62,000 bases of DNA from Symbiodinium natans (GCA_905221605.1 CAJNDS010002812.1:315001-377000); one strand, 5' to 3'. Shown: positions 1 to 10,784, counted from the first letter of the stretch. Numbers and translations are program-made. Notes: a model not told the origin generated them from the letters alone.

Positions 1-29
1 TGAATCCCCAGGTTACTGGACAACTAGAC
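1..29. repeat. Family E palindromic element, right end only
   Basis: The first 29 bases match the right end of the family E copies at 9136 and 40813 (ending GGTTACTGGACAACTAG). The element is cut by the window edge, so its left arm lies outside. Confidence 0.7.
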
Positions 30-241
30 AGATATCAAAGCTATTTGCGGAACGCGTGTCGCTTGCGAGGATTCCAGGCGTTGCTGGGATTGCGGGTTGA
101 GTTTTCTAAAATGGGGCCATGAAGGGCAAGGCATTAGATTCCCGTCCCGTCAGTCAGGAACACTAAAACTAGTTGATCTAGGTCTATTAGGGTGAGGGTA
201 GGAATCATTTGTAGACCGCAAGACTTCGATTTGTTAGTAAC

Positions 242-350
242 AATATACATATATAAGCATATAGATATATAAACAAATATTATATGTATTTATATGAAAT
301 TTAAATAAATAATATATATATATATGTATTATGTCTGTGTGTGTGCATTT
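242..350. repeat. AT-rich TA/TATG microsatellite stretch
   Basis: An AT-rich tract with interrupted (TA)n and (TG)n runs. It has no open frame and is unlike its more GC-balanced neighbours. Confidence 0.7.
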
Positions 351-450
351 CTAGATTTCAGGTTTGCACAAACATACTCTTTCAGCTGTAGGTGTCTCAA
401 GAGCTGAATATCTGATACGCGTGCCCGATGCATCGGTAGGAGACCACCAG

Positions 451-526
451 GTTCCCCCTCCCCCTAGTTAAGGTCATTCAAGAGGCGAACCTAGGGCGGG
501 TTTTTAAAGGGGGGAGTAGGGAAACC
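451..526. repeat. Imperfect inverted-repeat element (singleton)
   Basis: The left end GTTCCCCCTCCCCCTAG pairs imperfectly with the right end GGGGGGAGTAGGGAAAC, enclosing about 40 bases. It looks like a small degenerate palindromic element. No second copy was found. Confidence 0.4.
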
Positions 527-1350
527 CATGAGTAACCCTTTAGCCCGCAGTCGCTTGTCATTGCGAATCATCCAGCGAGCCACTGAACCCTAAACCCTAA
601 GCCTTTGTCAGTCCTCATGTTCAGTTGGAAAGCCAGTCAACTTATCGGTATGATGCTTTTGAAGAACACCAGCAGAACTCGTTGACACGTGAGACAGAAT
701 TCCTTCTCACATGAACAACTGAACAAAGCTTGTTTCCCCAAAGATGTCGACAGCGTCCTCTGCTTTAAAGAGCCTAAAACCGTTCATTCACACACATGTA
801 ATACGCATATGTATACATGCAAGAACCAGTATGCACGTATTTGTACTGCCATACAGATGAACAAAGGCCAGACTCCCTGAAAGCTCGGGTTTTGCTCGCA
901 GCTGCTCCTTCGAAACAAAATGTTCCGAGTGGCTCAAGTAATATACAAAGGCCATCCTTCAGGCGAAATTAAAGATTTCCGCTCACAGCATACCTCCGAA
1001 TTCCTGCACTGCTGTTTTTAAGCTCCTCTGGACCTCATTCGTAACTTACTTACCCGAATTAGGGTTTTTAATTCAAACCGACTTCACACATGCTTACATC
1101 CGGACGAACCTCTCCATCCCACTTTCTGCTGGGTTTACATATGGGTTCTGGGGCTTCGGGTTTGGGGGTTTCGAGATCCTTCTACTTTCTGCGAGGGGTT
1201 AGGCTTTCAGAGTTTAGTGCCCGGGGCTGAGAGCCTCGTAGGGATTGGCGCTTTCTTCTCGCAGACAGCCTGCGCAGGATAGGGTAGAAGTCATGGCTCT
1301 GCCTCCTACAAGAACACAAAGCGCTGGTCCCTTAACTCTTATAATGTTCA
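527..1350. other. Unassigned stretch
   Basis: No gene, heptamer array or palindromic element was recognised. A 63-codon open frame at 689-880 has no recognisable features. The pyrimidine-rich stretch ending TTCTTCTCGCAG near 1265 resembles a 3' splice site, but no exon could be confirmed. Confidence 0.3.
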
Positions 1351-1681
1351 CTTGCCAATAGCAACCCCCCCCCCCCCCCCCACCCCCTTCATGATTCAAT
1401 CTCTCCGACAAGGGGGCCGAAACATGTATTTGCAGAGGGTTCGGGTCTTAAAGGGGCTGTTGTCTTGTTTGGGAGGGCCTCTTCTTTTCCCCTTCTGGGC
1501 CTCTTCCGGGCCTCTTCTGGACCTCTTGTGGGCCTCGCTTGGTCGTCGCTATTCTTCATGATCTCGGAGAAAAAAGGGAAGGGGGGGGGGGGGGGGGCCC
1601 CCCAAGATTTCGCAACTTATGCAGAGATTTCGATGGTCGAACGGACCCTCTCCTCTTTTTCAAACAACATGAATAAGCGCG

Positions 1682-1881
1682 CACACTGTCAGCTGCCCTC
1701 TTGCAGTCGAAAAAACAGCCCTGTGCAGCTGCATGCGGGTACTCTCTGCTGAAGCATAGATCACTTTGGACTGGTGTCTTGAGCCTTATGTTTGTTCTGG
1801 AAATTTTGGTTTGTGTGCATTGGGCGGGGGTTCATAATTGAATTGACTTGCGGGACTTTTACACTGTCATCTGCCCTCTTG
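1682..1881 (+). repeat. Pair of 21-bp direct repeats
   Basis: ACACTGTCAGCTGCCCTCTT at 1682 recurs with one change at 1861, directly before the large hairpin at 1881. The two copies are about 180 bp apart. Confidence 0.6.
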
Positions 1882-1980
1882 TGTCTGTTCTGGAACCTGC
1901 TGCAACACGATGGCGGGTGAAACTCATTGAGGTCTTGCGAATTTCACCCGCCGTCGTGTTGTAGGTTCAGGAACAGACAC
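1881..1980. repeat. Large inverted repeat (hairpin, about 40-bp arms)
   Basis: The left arm starts GTGTCTGTTC and contains CAACACGATGGCGGGTGAAA. The right arm contains TTTCACCCGCCGTCGTGTTG and ends GAACAGACAC. The arms match at most positions and enclose about 15 bases. The ends are unlike the other families in the window. It could be a foldback element or encode a structured RNA; nothing in the sequence decides between them. Confidence 0.75.
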
Positions 1981-2300
1981 AAAAAAAGACAAACTGTCAC
2001 ACGTGGGCTGTGCCTAGCCACTTTGGGCGAGCAACACTCCCGGGGCCAACACTTCACAAACTCAATTTGGCCATGAAACGTACACTCAGGATCGAGGAAT
2101 CAAATCAGACACGCAGCAGACACAGACGCCGGTGAAGACAGCTCGCGCTAAAATGGTTTCTGTCCGAGTGCCTTTCTGAGAGAACATGCCTTGCTACAGT
2201 CCCCCTCCCCCCCCCCCCCGAAACCTTAAAAAAACGAAATACACGGGCTGCCTATTTCCGGACCCCCCACCCCCCCACCCCCAATAAGGGGGGGGGCACT

Positions 2301-2386
2301 GTTATAACCGTACTTGTCACCCACTTAGAAGCCCCTCGAGTGCCCTAATATGGTTATAAGTACAGTTACAAGTACAGTTGTAATTG
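2301..2386. repeat. Imperfect inverted repeat (singleton)
   Basis: GTTATAACCGTACTTGT at the left pairs with ACAAGTACAGTTGTAA at the right, with a partial extra copy of the right arm (GGTTATAAGTACAGTTAC) inside. It is probably a small palindromic element. Confidence 0.45.
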
Positions 2387-2907
2387 GTTAAGAAGTTCCA
2401 TGAACCATGAACCTCCAAGTAGCGAAGGTCTCAAAAGCTTGTGGACGGCTTGACCGGCTTCCTTCGGAGATCTGTGCCAGCCTCGGAGAGAGGGCAGCTG
2501 TGTGGCGGGCTAACTTACTCGGGAATGATTGTTTACTTTTTGGGGTACTACAACAGCTAAAATGATCATTGTTGCTAGGGTTCCAAGTTCGGTATAGTCT
2601 GTGTTTGCGCAGATAATTGCGGTGGGTTGTTGATTTCTTTGTTCTTGCCTGACCGTGCTAGATTGGGCCCCTGAACCTCAGCCCCTCAAGCAGGATTCTC
2701 TGAATCATGGGCCCCCCGCGACCTGCGCCACAGGACCAAGTTCTAAGCCTCATGAAGTGTACAGCCCCCAAACCCTTCCCTCCTTCCTGTTCCCCACTTC
2801 TCCCCGGCCCCCTTTCCCACCCGCAACCCTAAACCCTGGCAACCATGCACCGTGGCGCAGACACTGAGGAAGTCAGCTCTGTTCAGCAAGGACATGCAAG
2901 GAACCGT

Positions 2908-2992
2908 GGGATGTTCCCCCTTTATACTAACAGTCCTTAATAGGGATTATAGCATCCCTACTCTAATCCCTATAGTAGAAGGGGGAACATCT
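2908..2992. repeat. Family A palindromic element
   Basis: This copy begins GGGATGTTCCCCC and ends GGGGGAACATC. The inner half-sites AACAGTCCTTAATAGGGATT and CTAATCCCTAT are close to self-complementary across the centre. The right arm is shortened, lacking the AAGGACTGTTAG segment seen in other copies. Confidence 0.8.
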
Positions 2993-3121
2993 CCAAATAA
3001 ACCCTCAAGCTGGCGTTTTAGATCAGCCAGCAAATTGCCAAGCAGTATCGAGGCCCAGAGCCACCCACTCCCACAGCCACGCAGCGCACTCGCATGACCG
3101 GTCTAGGGGTTCAAACAACTG

Positions 3122-3220
3122 GCTGGTTCTAAGTAGGGAATGATGGAATGAGGTACCCTACATAATCCCTTAAAGGGTATATATTGGGCCCTAGTCCCCT
3201 CATTCCCTACTAAGAACCAG
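3122..3220. repeat. Family F palindromic element
   Basis: The inverted ends CTGGTTCTAAGTAGGGAATG and CATTCCCTACTAAGAACCAG match at all but one position. The 99-bp element has no coding capacity. The core motif GAGGTACCCTA...AATCCCTTAAAGGG recurs in copies at 22.7 and 37.4 kb. Confidence 0.85.
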
Positions 3221-3298
3221 GGGGATAAGCCCTGAACCTGAACCGACACAGGAAGCAGAGGAGGTACCAAGAGAAAGCCATAGCTCAGCACAAGCCCA

Positions 3299-3412
3299 AC
3301 TTGGTCGCCCAGTGGTACCCTTTTCCCTTTTTTGGGTTCAAGGTTCCCTTACAAAGTAACTAACCCCAAAAAGGGTACCCTTCTCAGAAATTGTTTGCTG
3401 GGTTACCAAGCC
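3299..3412. repeat. Family C palindromic element
   Basis: The ends are CTTGGTCGCCCAG and CTGGGTTACCAAG. The core carries GGTTCAAGGTTCCCTTA and CCCCAAAAAGGGTACCCTT. It is one of four good copies in the window. Confidence 0.85.
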
Positions 3413-3472
3413 AAAAAGGCAACATGGGGGGGCACCCCTTCCAGCACTCCCCCCAACTAACCTTCAACCATA

Positions 3473-3501
3473 GAACCCTAAACCCTAAACCCTAAACCCC
3501 T
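3473..3501 (-). repeat. CCCTAAA array, about 4 copies
   Basis: A perfect short run of the telomere-type heptamer, C-rich on the plus strand. Confidence 0.95.
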
Positions 3502-3612
3502 TTATTAAAGGGTAGTTGGGGGCTTCAGGTCGGGAGCCCAGACCACGTGACGGTGCGAACAGAAGGGCAGAGCGATTCTGACCGCATAAGAGCACTCCAA
3601 GAGTACCCTCCC

Positions 3613-3662
3613 GAACCCTAAACCCTAAACCCTAAACCCTAAATCCTAAACCCTAAACCCTA
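3613..3662 (-). repeat. CCCTAAA array, about 7 copies
   Basis: One unit is TCCTAAA, the others are perfect. The array begins after CCCG and ends CCCTAG. Confidence 0.95.
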
Positions 3663-3789
3663 GCACTCCAGCCACCAAAGGGGTTTGGCTACAAAAGCGT
3701 CGCGTCCCGAGGTTAGGAGGCATTCTGGGTTCCAAGTTGGTGTCTGAAGTGTTTGAAGGTTTTCGGGGGGGTTTCGAGGCTTAGGGTCT

Positions 3790-4075
3790 TTCAGGGGAGT
3801 AAGACCCCTAAAGCCCCAAACCCCAAACCCTTAAACATCAAATCTCGAACCCTAAACCCTGTACGTAAGCCCTAAGCCCTAAACCCTAAACCCAAAACTC
3901 ACCAAAGCTTTCAAGGCCAGCTCGCCACCGGTTGACAAGCTCCACGCCTTCACCCGAGTACCTCGGGGCTGCACTTTGCTCCCCCTTCCAAGATTATAGG
4001 GTTTAGGGTTAGTTTTTTTTGGTTTAGGGCTTAGGACTTAGGGTTTAGGGTTTAGGGTTTAGTTAAGGTTTGGGG
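3790..4075. repeat. Degenerate heptamer stretch, both orientations
   Basis: CCCTAAA/CCCTAAG units (3790-3893) are followed, after about 100 unrelated bases, by TTTAGGG/CTTAGGA units (3996-4065). The two parts face opposite ways. Confidence 0.8.
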
Positions 4076-4099
4076 TCTTTTTAGGGGGGCTAGGGGCTG

Positions 4100-4930
4100 T
4101 TAGAACTCGACGTTTTGAGTGTTGGAGTTTGCAGCTTAGGGCTTAGGGCTTGTTAGGATTTGTGGTGCTTCTTCCTCGCCTGGCTTCAAATCAGTCGCCG
4201 TTTAGGTTCGTGGAACGATGACAGGGATCAAGCTTAGCGTCGTCGGAAGCTGAATCTTTAACGAGTTCGGTCATGAATCTATTCACGAACCCTGCATGAT
4301 ATAAAAACCTTCGCTTTACAGAACTAAGCGATGTGGTCCTTTATTTTGTTAATTTAGCAAGTGCAAGCTAAGAGGCTCATTCCGAGAGGGCCCTACCCCT
4401 ACAAATCCCACTCCTGCTAGAGTCCTGTGTTTGTGCTGCTTCTGTCGGGATAGATCCCGGAAGCAAAGCCTGAACTGAGACAGGTCCTAAAAAGACACCT
4501 TGAGCACACCAGATACTTCCAGATGGCCTTTAATGCAAAAGAACCCTCGTCATTGTAGAATAATTTGAACTCTTAGAATCCCTAAAACCCCCAACCCCAA
4601 ACCCTAAACCCCCTCCAACACGAGTTTCCCGGGAGTGCGGAGGTCTGCTAGGGGCTGCGCGGCTCCTTAACAGACCGTCCGTTTTGCTTGCATATGAAGC
4701 TTGGGCTGTTCCATCATAGGAAGACATCGTCTATCTTCCCTTTAAGTGTAGGGCTTGGATTATGGCAAGATACAGATGACCCTCGCCTTGGGGCTTAATC
4801 AAGAGGATGTGACTAGGAATGAGAGCAGGATCTGCTTGGGAGCGCATTTCACAGATTCTCATGGGCCAACCAATCCAGCAGAGCGCCGACTGTGAAGTAC
4901 TTTTTACGTATCTGTTGCCCTCCTTTGCTG
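4100..4930. other. Unassigned stretch with a weak heptamer patch
   Basis: Only a degenerate CCCTAAA patch at 4575-4613 was recognised. No gene is supported; the 65-codon frame at 4530-4727 on the minus strand overlaps that patch. Confidence 0.3.
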
Positions 4931-5169
4931 AATCACTGTGGCTCGAAAGGTTTAGGGTATAGGGTTTAGGGTTTTAGGGGCCTTTCAAGAGTCAGCAGCC
5001 TGAAAGTTTGAAGGTTGTTGGGGTTGTTCAGATTAGGGCACATTTTGGAGATCCTTCTTCATGGCGGCTTCTGTTGTTAAAGTCCCGGGTTGCCAGCAGA
5101 GGTTTAGGGTTTCGGGTTCGGGCAGTGACATATGGCCTTATGAGCATGGTAAGTCTACTTGGACCTGGT

Positions 5170-5231
5170 TAAACCCTAAACCCTAAATCCTAAACCCTAA
5201 ACCCTAAACCCTAAACCCTAAACCCTAAACC
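5170..5231 (-). repeat. CCCTAAA array, about 9 copies
   Basis: Nearly perfect, with one TCCTAAA unit. About 100 bp further on, a G-rich-strand array points the opposite way. Confidence 0.95.
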
Positions 5232-5330
5232 GCAAGACTATTGCAGGCTGTGGCCGCAGCCGCGCCATCCGAAGGCCCATTGGGAGAGCTTGGGGCTTTG
5301 TTTTGTTTTTGTCGTTCAGGGCTCAGGGTC

Positions 5331-5470
5331 CAAGGTTTGGGGTTTAGGGTTGGGTTTAGGGTTTAGGGTTTAGGGTTTTGGGTTTAGTGTTTAGGGTTTA
5401 GGGTTTAGGGTTTAGGGTTTAGGGTTTAGGGTTTAGGGTTTAGGGTTAGGGTCCAAGGTTTGGGGTTTAG
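5331..5470 (+). repeat. TTTAGGG array, about 18 copies
   Basis: The array starts and ends with the same variant block (GTCCAAGGTTTGGGGTTTAG), which suggests internal duplication. Perfect units fill the centre, with TTTTGGG and TTTAGTG variants. Confidence 0.95.
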
Positions 5471-5865
5471 AGTTTAAATTGGTCTAGACCCCTAGGGCTT
5501 GGGGCTATAGCTTGCAGTTGTGTACGCAGGGCTGCCTGGGAATGGAGGTGATGTCAGGACTCGGGCAGTGTAGTCCTTCAGACCACTTGCCACATGGTCA
5601 GGGCCCCCCTGCACCCAAGTCCCAGGTAGCGCTTTGGGGGCCTAGGAGTTACAGAGTTTAAGTTTTAGGGTTGAGGGGTTTTTTGTGCAGTATTTGAGTC
5701 TGGGTGGGGTCAGACATGGCAACCCCTCCACGCAACGACCAAAGTGCTAAAGCAGAGAAAGAAGGAGCACCTCCACAAGCCAACGCAAGGCCTTTTCCTA
5801 GCAGTTTCATCTTGCGTCGCTGTGCGCTGTCCATGCCAGAAAGTCAGATCCCAAAGCATATGTAT

Positions 5866-5888
5866 ATATATATATATATATCTATATA
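5866..5888. repeat. (TA)n microsatellite
   Basis: About ten TA units, interrupted only near the ends. Confidence 0.85.
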
Positions 5889-6027
5889 AGTCCTGAATTC
5901 CGAAGAAGCCCCCCAAACCCTTTCAATCCCCAATCAGCCCAAGTTGACCTGGCTACCTTCACTTTCTTCTCGCAACGATGGGCTGATGAGCTATGTGGGC
6001 CTCCTTTCGGGTAGCGGATACCCAACG

Positions 6028-6110
6028 AGCCCAATACCCCTTAACTAAAGAATACACTCGCACCTTAAATCATATTGAGGATCCCTATACAGGAGTATTC
6101 AATGAGTCGG
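6028..6110. repeat. Family J element, cut on the right by a heptamer array
   Basis: It starts GAGCCCAATACCCCTTAA like the copy at 60278 and contains CCTTAAATCATATTGAGGAT, matching the copies at 20243. The right half is missing: the sequence passes into TTTAGGG units at 6111. Confidence 0.7.
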
Positions 6111-6187
6111 TTTAGGGTTTAGGGTTTAGGGTTTAGGGTTTAGGGTTTAGGGTTTAGGGTTTAGGGTTTAGGGTTTAGGGTTTAGGG
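6111..6187 (+). repeat. TTTAGGG array, 11 copies
   Basis: A perfect run directly abutting the broken family J element on its left. Confidence 0.97.
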
Positions 6188-6287
6188 CGATACCCGCAAG
6201 CGTGTTTCGGTGTTTCCATTCTGTAAGGCTGCTTGGGCCACTGGACTCACCGGACTGACGCTCCCCCTTCTCGTCCCTAAGCCTCCT

Positions 6288-6455
6288 AAACTCTAAACCC
6301 TAAACCCTAAACCCTAAACCTTGCTGTGTCCTTAGGCTGCATGTCTTCCCTCAAGCCGGCACCTACACCGCCATGTGGCGCAGAGAACATACCCCCCCCC
6401 CTCCCCCCCAATTAGACTTGAACCCTAAACCCTAAATCCTAAACCCTAAACCCCG
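6288..6455 (-). repeat. Two short CCCTAAA arrays around a C-tract
   Basis: Arrays at 6288-6323 and 6420-6455 flank a stretch holding a C-rich tract at about 6392-6410. Confidence 0.85.
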
Positions 6456-6587
6456 ATGTTGGCTGCTTAGCTTTCAAGCGTTTGTAGGCGAAGGCCGCGC
6501 CTCTACGCCGCGCAGATCTCGTGCCTGACGCCTAGCACAGCACACACAGGGCTCAGCTCCACACGCTGTTTTTTTCCTTCTTTTTTT

Positions 6588-6650
6588 GTTTATCATTGTT
6601 ATTATAGAAACTATTATTATTATTATCATTTTTTTTTTGGGGGGGGGGTG
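6588..6650 (+). repeat. ATT trinucleotide patch ending in a T-run/G-run junction
   Basis: An imperfect (TTA)n patch leads into 11 T followed directly by 10 G (junction at 6638/6639). The same T-then-G arrangement occurs at 11.8, 12.6, 13.0 and 38.8 kb. Confidence 0.9.
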
Positions 6651-6655
6651 TGGCA

Positions 6656-7320
6656 TTATGAGCTGTTCTTATGGCGCATCGTATTCCAGTTTGTGTGTTC
6701 GCTATCAGAAACTTCTTTGCGTATGCTAAGTTACGGTAGGTTGTCCGAAGCCTGTGTTGGTCAGACACGTCTCGTCCTTTTTGTTAGTGGTTCTTGACGT
6801 TTTGCATGTATATATGATTGTTTCATGTCAGTTTGATTACCCGTAGATCAGATCTGTCATTACTATCATCATCGCCATCATCGTCGTCATCATCACCCTC
6901 ACTCCTAACCACAACGGTAAAAGCGGTAATGGCTATGAGCATTCTCCAACAATCTGTTGTTGCTCGTTAGTGCGTCGTGGGATTTAGGTTTGTTCAGGGC
7001 GTTGCGTGTGCGGATGCTTTTGGATCTCACAGATGTCGAACTTAGATGCCCGATTTGGACAGATTCAGGTTTCAGGGCCGAGAGTGGTATAAGAGTCTAT
7101 GGAACAGTATAAATAATAATGGTGACAATTGCGAAGAAGTTTCCAGATGCTTAGCCTCGGGATGGGCGAAACACATGTTGCGGCTAGCTTGTAATGACAT
7201 ACGTGGCGCGGCAAATCTTACTCGTGTGGTTTGGCACAGCCGTAGAGGTCTTCCTTGCGACAGGTACGCATGCCAGTTTGGCAGGGAAAAACAAATGAGC
7301 TCTGGGATGTTCCAGCCCTA
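6656..7320. other. Unassigned stretch with an ATC-type trinucleotide patch
   Basis: The only repeat is an imperfect (ATC)n run at 6858-6898. The 91-codon open frame at 7046-7321 ends beside a heptamer patch and has no recognisable domain. Confidence 0.3.
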
Positions 7321-7553
7321 GAAACCCCAAACCCTAAACCCTAATTAAACTTGTTGGTTTCGCACTCTGACTGCACTGCCCAAAGCGGTGGTCCACCATT
7401 GCAAGGCTGGACCTGGCACGAGCTCTCTCATGGCTTTGGAGGCGGCTTGGGGTTTAGGATTTCGGGTTTAGGGTTTTGGGGTATAGGGGACTCTCTGTGC
7501 CAACAGTTTTATTGGTTGCACGGTACTAATTAAGGGGTAGTTATGTAGGTAGG

Positions 7554-7613
7554 TAGAGTTTCAGGGAGGTCCTGCCGGATCTACCGAAAGTACCTTCGGG
7601 AGACCCAAAAACT
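7554..7613. repeat. Small inverted repeat (singleton)
   Basis: AGAGTTTCAGGGAGGTC at the left pairs with GGGAGACCCAAAAACTCT at the right. Confidence 0.5.
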
Positions 7614-7801
7614 CTGGCATACACATCTTTCCCAGAGCTCGAAAACCGAACAAAAGCCTCCCGTCGGCCCGGTTCCACGTCTTTCGCCTTGTAGGGATCC
7701 TCACTGGCGTGGCAAACGCATTCTTGAACCCCCGACGGCAAAAAACCCAACGCCCTTCTAGGGTTGTAGGGGTGCTGACGACGTCTGCCACGTGTGCATC
7801 G

Positions 7802-7802
7802 A

Positions 7803-7897
<95 letters not shown>
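7802..7897 (+). repeat. (GA)n microsatellite
   Basis: About 45 GA dinucleotides, nearly perfect. It creates false RERER and SLSLS open frames on both strands. Confidence 0.97.
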
Positions 7898-7901
<4 letters not shown>

Positions 7902-8157
7902 CCTCAAGCTGAGAAAGACACATAAGCCATGCGATTTGTTGTTGTGTTTTCCGAAGGGTAAGGGAGGGATTTAAGTGCTCCGGGTGGCCCCAACCCTGAA
8001 TCCGAGATAAGACCCCCCCCCTCCCACCCCCAGCTGGTATGTGGGTGGGTCTTGGAAAAATGGAGTCCTGTGTCTAGTACCCGAAACGACAAAGCTAGAA
8101 GGAATGGAGTTTATAATCGAGCCCACGCTGGTTTAGAACAAACACCCCTGCCCCCCC

Positions 8158-8192
8158 AACCCCAAACCCCAAACCCTAAACCCTAAACCCCC
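8158..8192 (-). repeat. Short CCCTAAA/CCCCAAA array
   Basis: About five units that change from CCCCAAA to CCCTAAA along the run. Confidence 0.9.
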
Positions 8193-8704
8193 TTTTGACA
8201 AGGAGGCCATGGACAAATCTGCATCTTCGGAAGGCGCTGGGTAGGGTAGCGTTGAGTGTCAACAGGGTTAGATGGCCTGGACGAACAAGGTTATAGGGGT
8301 TCCTAGAACCCCCAAATTCAGGGTTTAGACACTTACAGAAGCAACCGAACAGGCTTAGATTATTTTGGAGAGGTGAGTTGAGAAATTGCAGCTTTATCAC
8401 CCGAAACGCGATGAAGCCGCCATTGTGCCTACTAGCACATGCCCGAAGTCTTGCGACGGTTGAACGATGTGACTCTACCTTCTGAATTCGAGTCAGCCAG
8501 ACCTACAAGGACACGAAAAAGATGTTTTTTTTCGATTGCTTGGGATGGAGGGCTACGGCCGTGTTTTTTTGTGACGATGTTCGACTGGTGGTTTTGCTTT
8601 GCACTGCATGCTGCAGGATGTGTCAACCAAGACGCGGTGATGCCTTTCCACGCTGCGCCGGAGGCGGGTGGCTGCTTGAAGCCTTGATGCCGTCTGACCG
8701 AAGC

Positions 8705-8830
8705 ACTTAGGGTTTGAGGTTTCTAGGGTTCCAAGGGTTCTAAGTGTTCTAAGGGTTCTCAGAGTTTTAGGGCTTTAGGGTTTTTTGGGTTTTTGGGCTT
8801 TCTGGTTTTTAGGGTTTTAGGGTTTTAGGG
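8705..8830 (+). repeat. Strongly degenerate TTTAGGG-like stretch
   Basis: Units such as GGTTCTAAG, GGTTTTAG and GGTTTTTGG give a G/T-rich stretch that keeps the strand bias of the heptamer without its period. Confidence 0.7.
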
Positions 8831-8947
8831 TGTGCCCCGCACCAGGATGACGAAGATGCCGAGGGGCGAACCCAGAAGAGGCCGACTTTGCCAGCAACTT
8901 TTCGGCTTCGGGGGTTTCGAGTTGACCCAAATCCTTAGTAGTAGAGT

Positions 8948-9128
8948 AGGGTTTAGGGTTTAGGGTTTAGGGTATAGGGTTTAGGGTTTAGGGTTTAGGG
9001 TTTAGGGTTTAGGGTTTAGGGTTTAGGGTTTAGTATTAGGGTTTAGGGTTTAGGGTTTAGGGTTTAGGGTTTAGGGTTTAGGGTTTAGGGTTTAGGGTTT
9101 AGGGTTGGGTTTATGGTTTAGGGTTTAA
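8948..9128 (+). repeat. TTTAGGG array, about 25 copies
   Basis: Mostly perfect, with single variant units (TATAGGG, GTATTAGGG, TTTATGG). It stops about 10 bp before a family E element. Confidence 0.97.
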
Positions 9129-9135
9129 CCGGTAT

Positions 9136-9225
9136 GAGGTAACCTTAAACCTTTTTGGGGTATTCTAATCCCTGTACAATCCCAAAGGTTAACCTTTAAT
9201 TCCCCCAGGTTACTGGACAACTAGG
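9136..9225. repeat. Family E palindromic element
   Basis: AGGTAACCTTAAACC at the left and GGTTAACCTTTAATTCC near the right are inverted copies, followed by the end GGTTACTGGACAACTAG. The matching left tip (CTTAGTTGTAGAGT in the 40.8-kb copy) is absent here; the heptamer array lies on that side. Confidence 0.75.
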
Positions 9226-9633
9226 AATCTCCCAGTGTAAGCCCCCTAGCTCAGACCCATGGAAAGATTTCAGTTTGGGCTGTTCTACCTCACTGGAGTC
9301 CCTGAAGTCTAAAGGCACAAGCATCCAGCAACGGGCGTGGAATTGCAGGAGCCTAGACACTATATGAGCGACCACGTTTGTTACGTTGCAGGAGGTCTCT
9401 TGTGGCGGAGATAAAAACCTTATGTCATGCCTGAAACCTCGGAAAGCGACAGGCCCCCCCCCCAAAAGCCACCCTGAATCTTGAATTTAGAAGTTCTTCT
9501 GCAACAATGTCATGATTTCGGGTATATTTATACTCATGGAGTGAAGCCCTGCCCGCTTAGAGTTTAGAGTTTGTAGGGTTTAGGGTTTAAAGTTTAGGGC
9601 TTACTCTCACAAGTTTGCCCTGCCTCAGGGCAA

Positions 9634-9682
9634 CCCAGAAAGTGTAAATGTACCCAAGGCTTGAGGTACATTTCCCTTTTGG
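9634..9682. repeat. Small inverted repeat (singleton)
   Basis: AAATGTACC and GGTACATTT form a perfect 9-bp stem that extends imperfectly to CCCAGAAAG and CTTTTGGG. Confidence 0.55.
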
Positions 9683-9828
9683 GATAGGCCTGAACCCAGA
9701 GCAATCTGCACAACCAAATTGTGTAGTGTCTCTAGGTAGATTTCCCGTTTCCCTAAACCCTGAACCAACCCAAAAAGCCTAACACATTCATCCTCATAGG
9801 CTGAGAGGGGCCCCCAAAAAATGGTTGC

Positions 9829-9847
9829 CCCCCCCCCCCCCCCCCCC
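9829..9847. repeat. C homopolymer tract
   Basis: A run of about 19 C, interrupted by nothing visible. Confidence 0.95.
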
Positions 9848-9949
9848 AAATCTTGCACAAGTGCACCGGTAAAGTCGCTTTTCGCTTCAGTCCCAAATCT
9901 CCTCCCAAGTGAGGCTCAGAGGGTTCGAGCAGGTTTCTGGGTTGCAGCA

Positions 9950-10063
9950 TGTGGGTGTTTCCGAATATAAGGGTCCGCCCCCCTAGTGTAGTATTCCCCG
10001 AATAGTAGGGTCCCCTTATAATAAGGCCCCCAATAAAGGTACCCCTAAAAAACGTAAACCCCC
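9950..10063. repeat. Family K palindromic element
   Basis: GTGGGTGTTTCCG at the left pairs with CGTAAACCCCCAC at the right. Inside are AATAGTAGGGTCCCCTTATA and AAAGGTACCCCTAA, which recur in the copies at 26.7 and 51.6 kb. Confidence 0.8.
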
Positions 10064-10086
10064 ACAGGAACTGAGCCCTTAAAATT

Positions 10087-10194
10087 CCCTAAACCCTAAA
10101 CCCTAAACCCTAAACCCTAAACCCTAAACCCTAAACCCTAAACCCTAAACCCTAAACCCTAAACCCTAAACCCTAAACCCTAAACCCTAAACCC
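10087..10194 (-). repeat. CCCTAAA array, 15 copies
   Basis: A perfect run. It lies about 25 bp to the right of a family K element. Confidence 0.97.
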
Positions 10195-10343
10195 AGGTCC
10201 GAGGCAACGCTTCAATTGTTGCTTCTCTGTCGCAGCAGTGGCTTCCTTCCATCTCGTTCTTCTCGGTTTACTACTGCTTAATCAAGAAACAACAAAATTT
10301 TTTAAAAAGAGGAACATTCGTCCTGATGAGGGTAATACGGAGA

Positions 10344-10407
10344 TTTAGGGTTTAGCGTTTAGGGTTTAGGGTTTAGGGTTTAGGGTTTAGCGTTTAGGGT
10401 TTAGGGA
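10344..10407 (+). repeat. TTTAGGG array, about 9 copies
   Basis: Two units read TTTAGCG; the rest are perfect. Confidence 0.93.
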
Positions 10408-10784
10408 TTCATGCTTTTGGCTTTTTGGGGGTTCTAAAGCATTTAGTGGTTTATTTAGGTCGAGGTTGAGCTTGTATCCAAAAGCCCCGGCGGTTCTATT
10501 CCATAGCTCCACGGATGGGTACGAGCTGGCAGTACATGCATGTAGGTGTGATGCTAGGAGGCCTTGAGTTCTTGAGCCCTAGGCCTTCTGGCAACTTTGC
10601 CTGAATGATTGGCCGCACTCTGGGCAAAATGCGCACCCTTTGCCATCATATGAAGATCATAATCTTGCATTAGGTGTAGATCCCAACCCCATAGTTCTTA
10701 GAGCATTTGCCTAGGAAGCGAGTCAGTTCTCAGCCGCTCGGATGTAGGATTAAAGCGAAGGAGCGCGGTGCTTGGGAATCTAAA

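Noticed and set aside
7561-7974. Serine/leucine and arginine/glutamate repeat frames
   Set aside because: Produced by the (GA)n microsatellite.
10087-10194. CRISPR array
   Set aside because: The heptamers are contiguous without spacers; no repeat-spacer pattern exists in the window.
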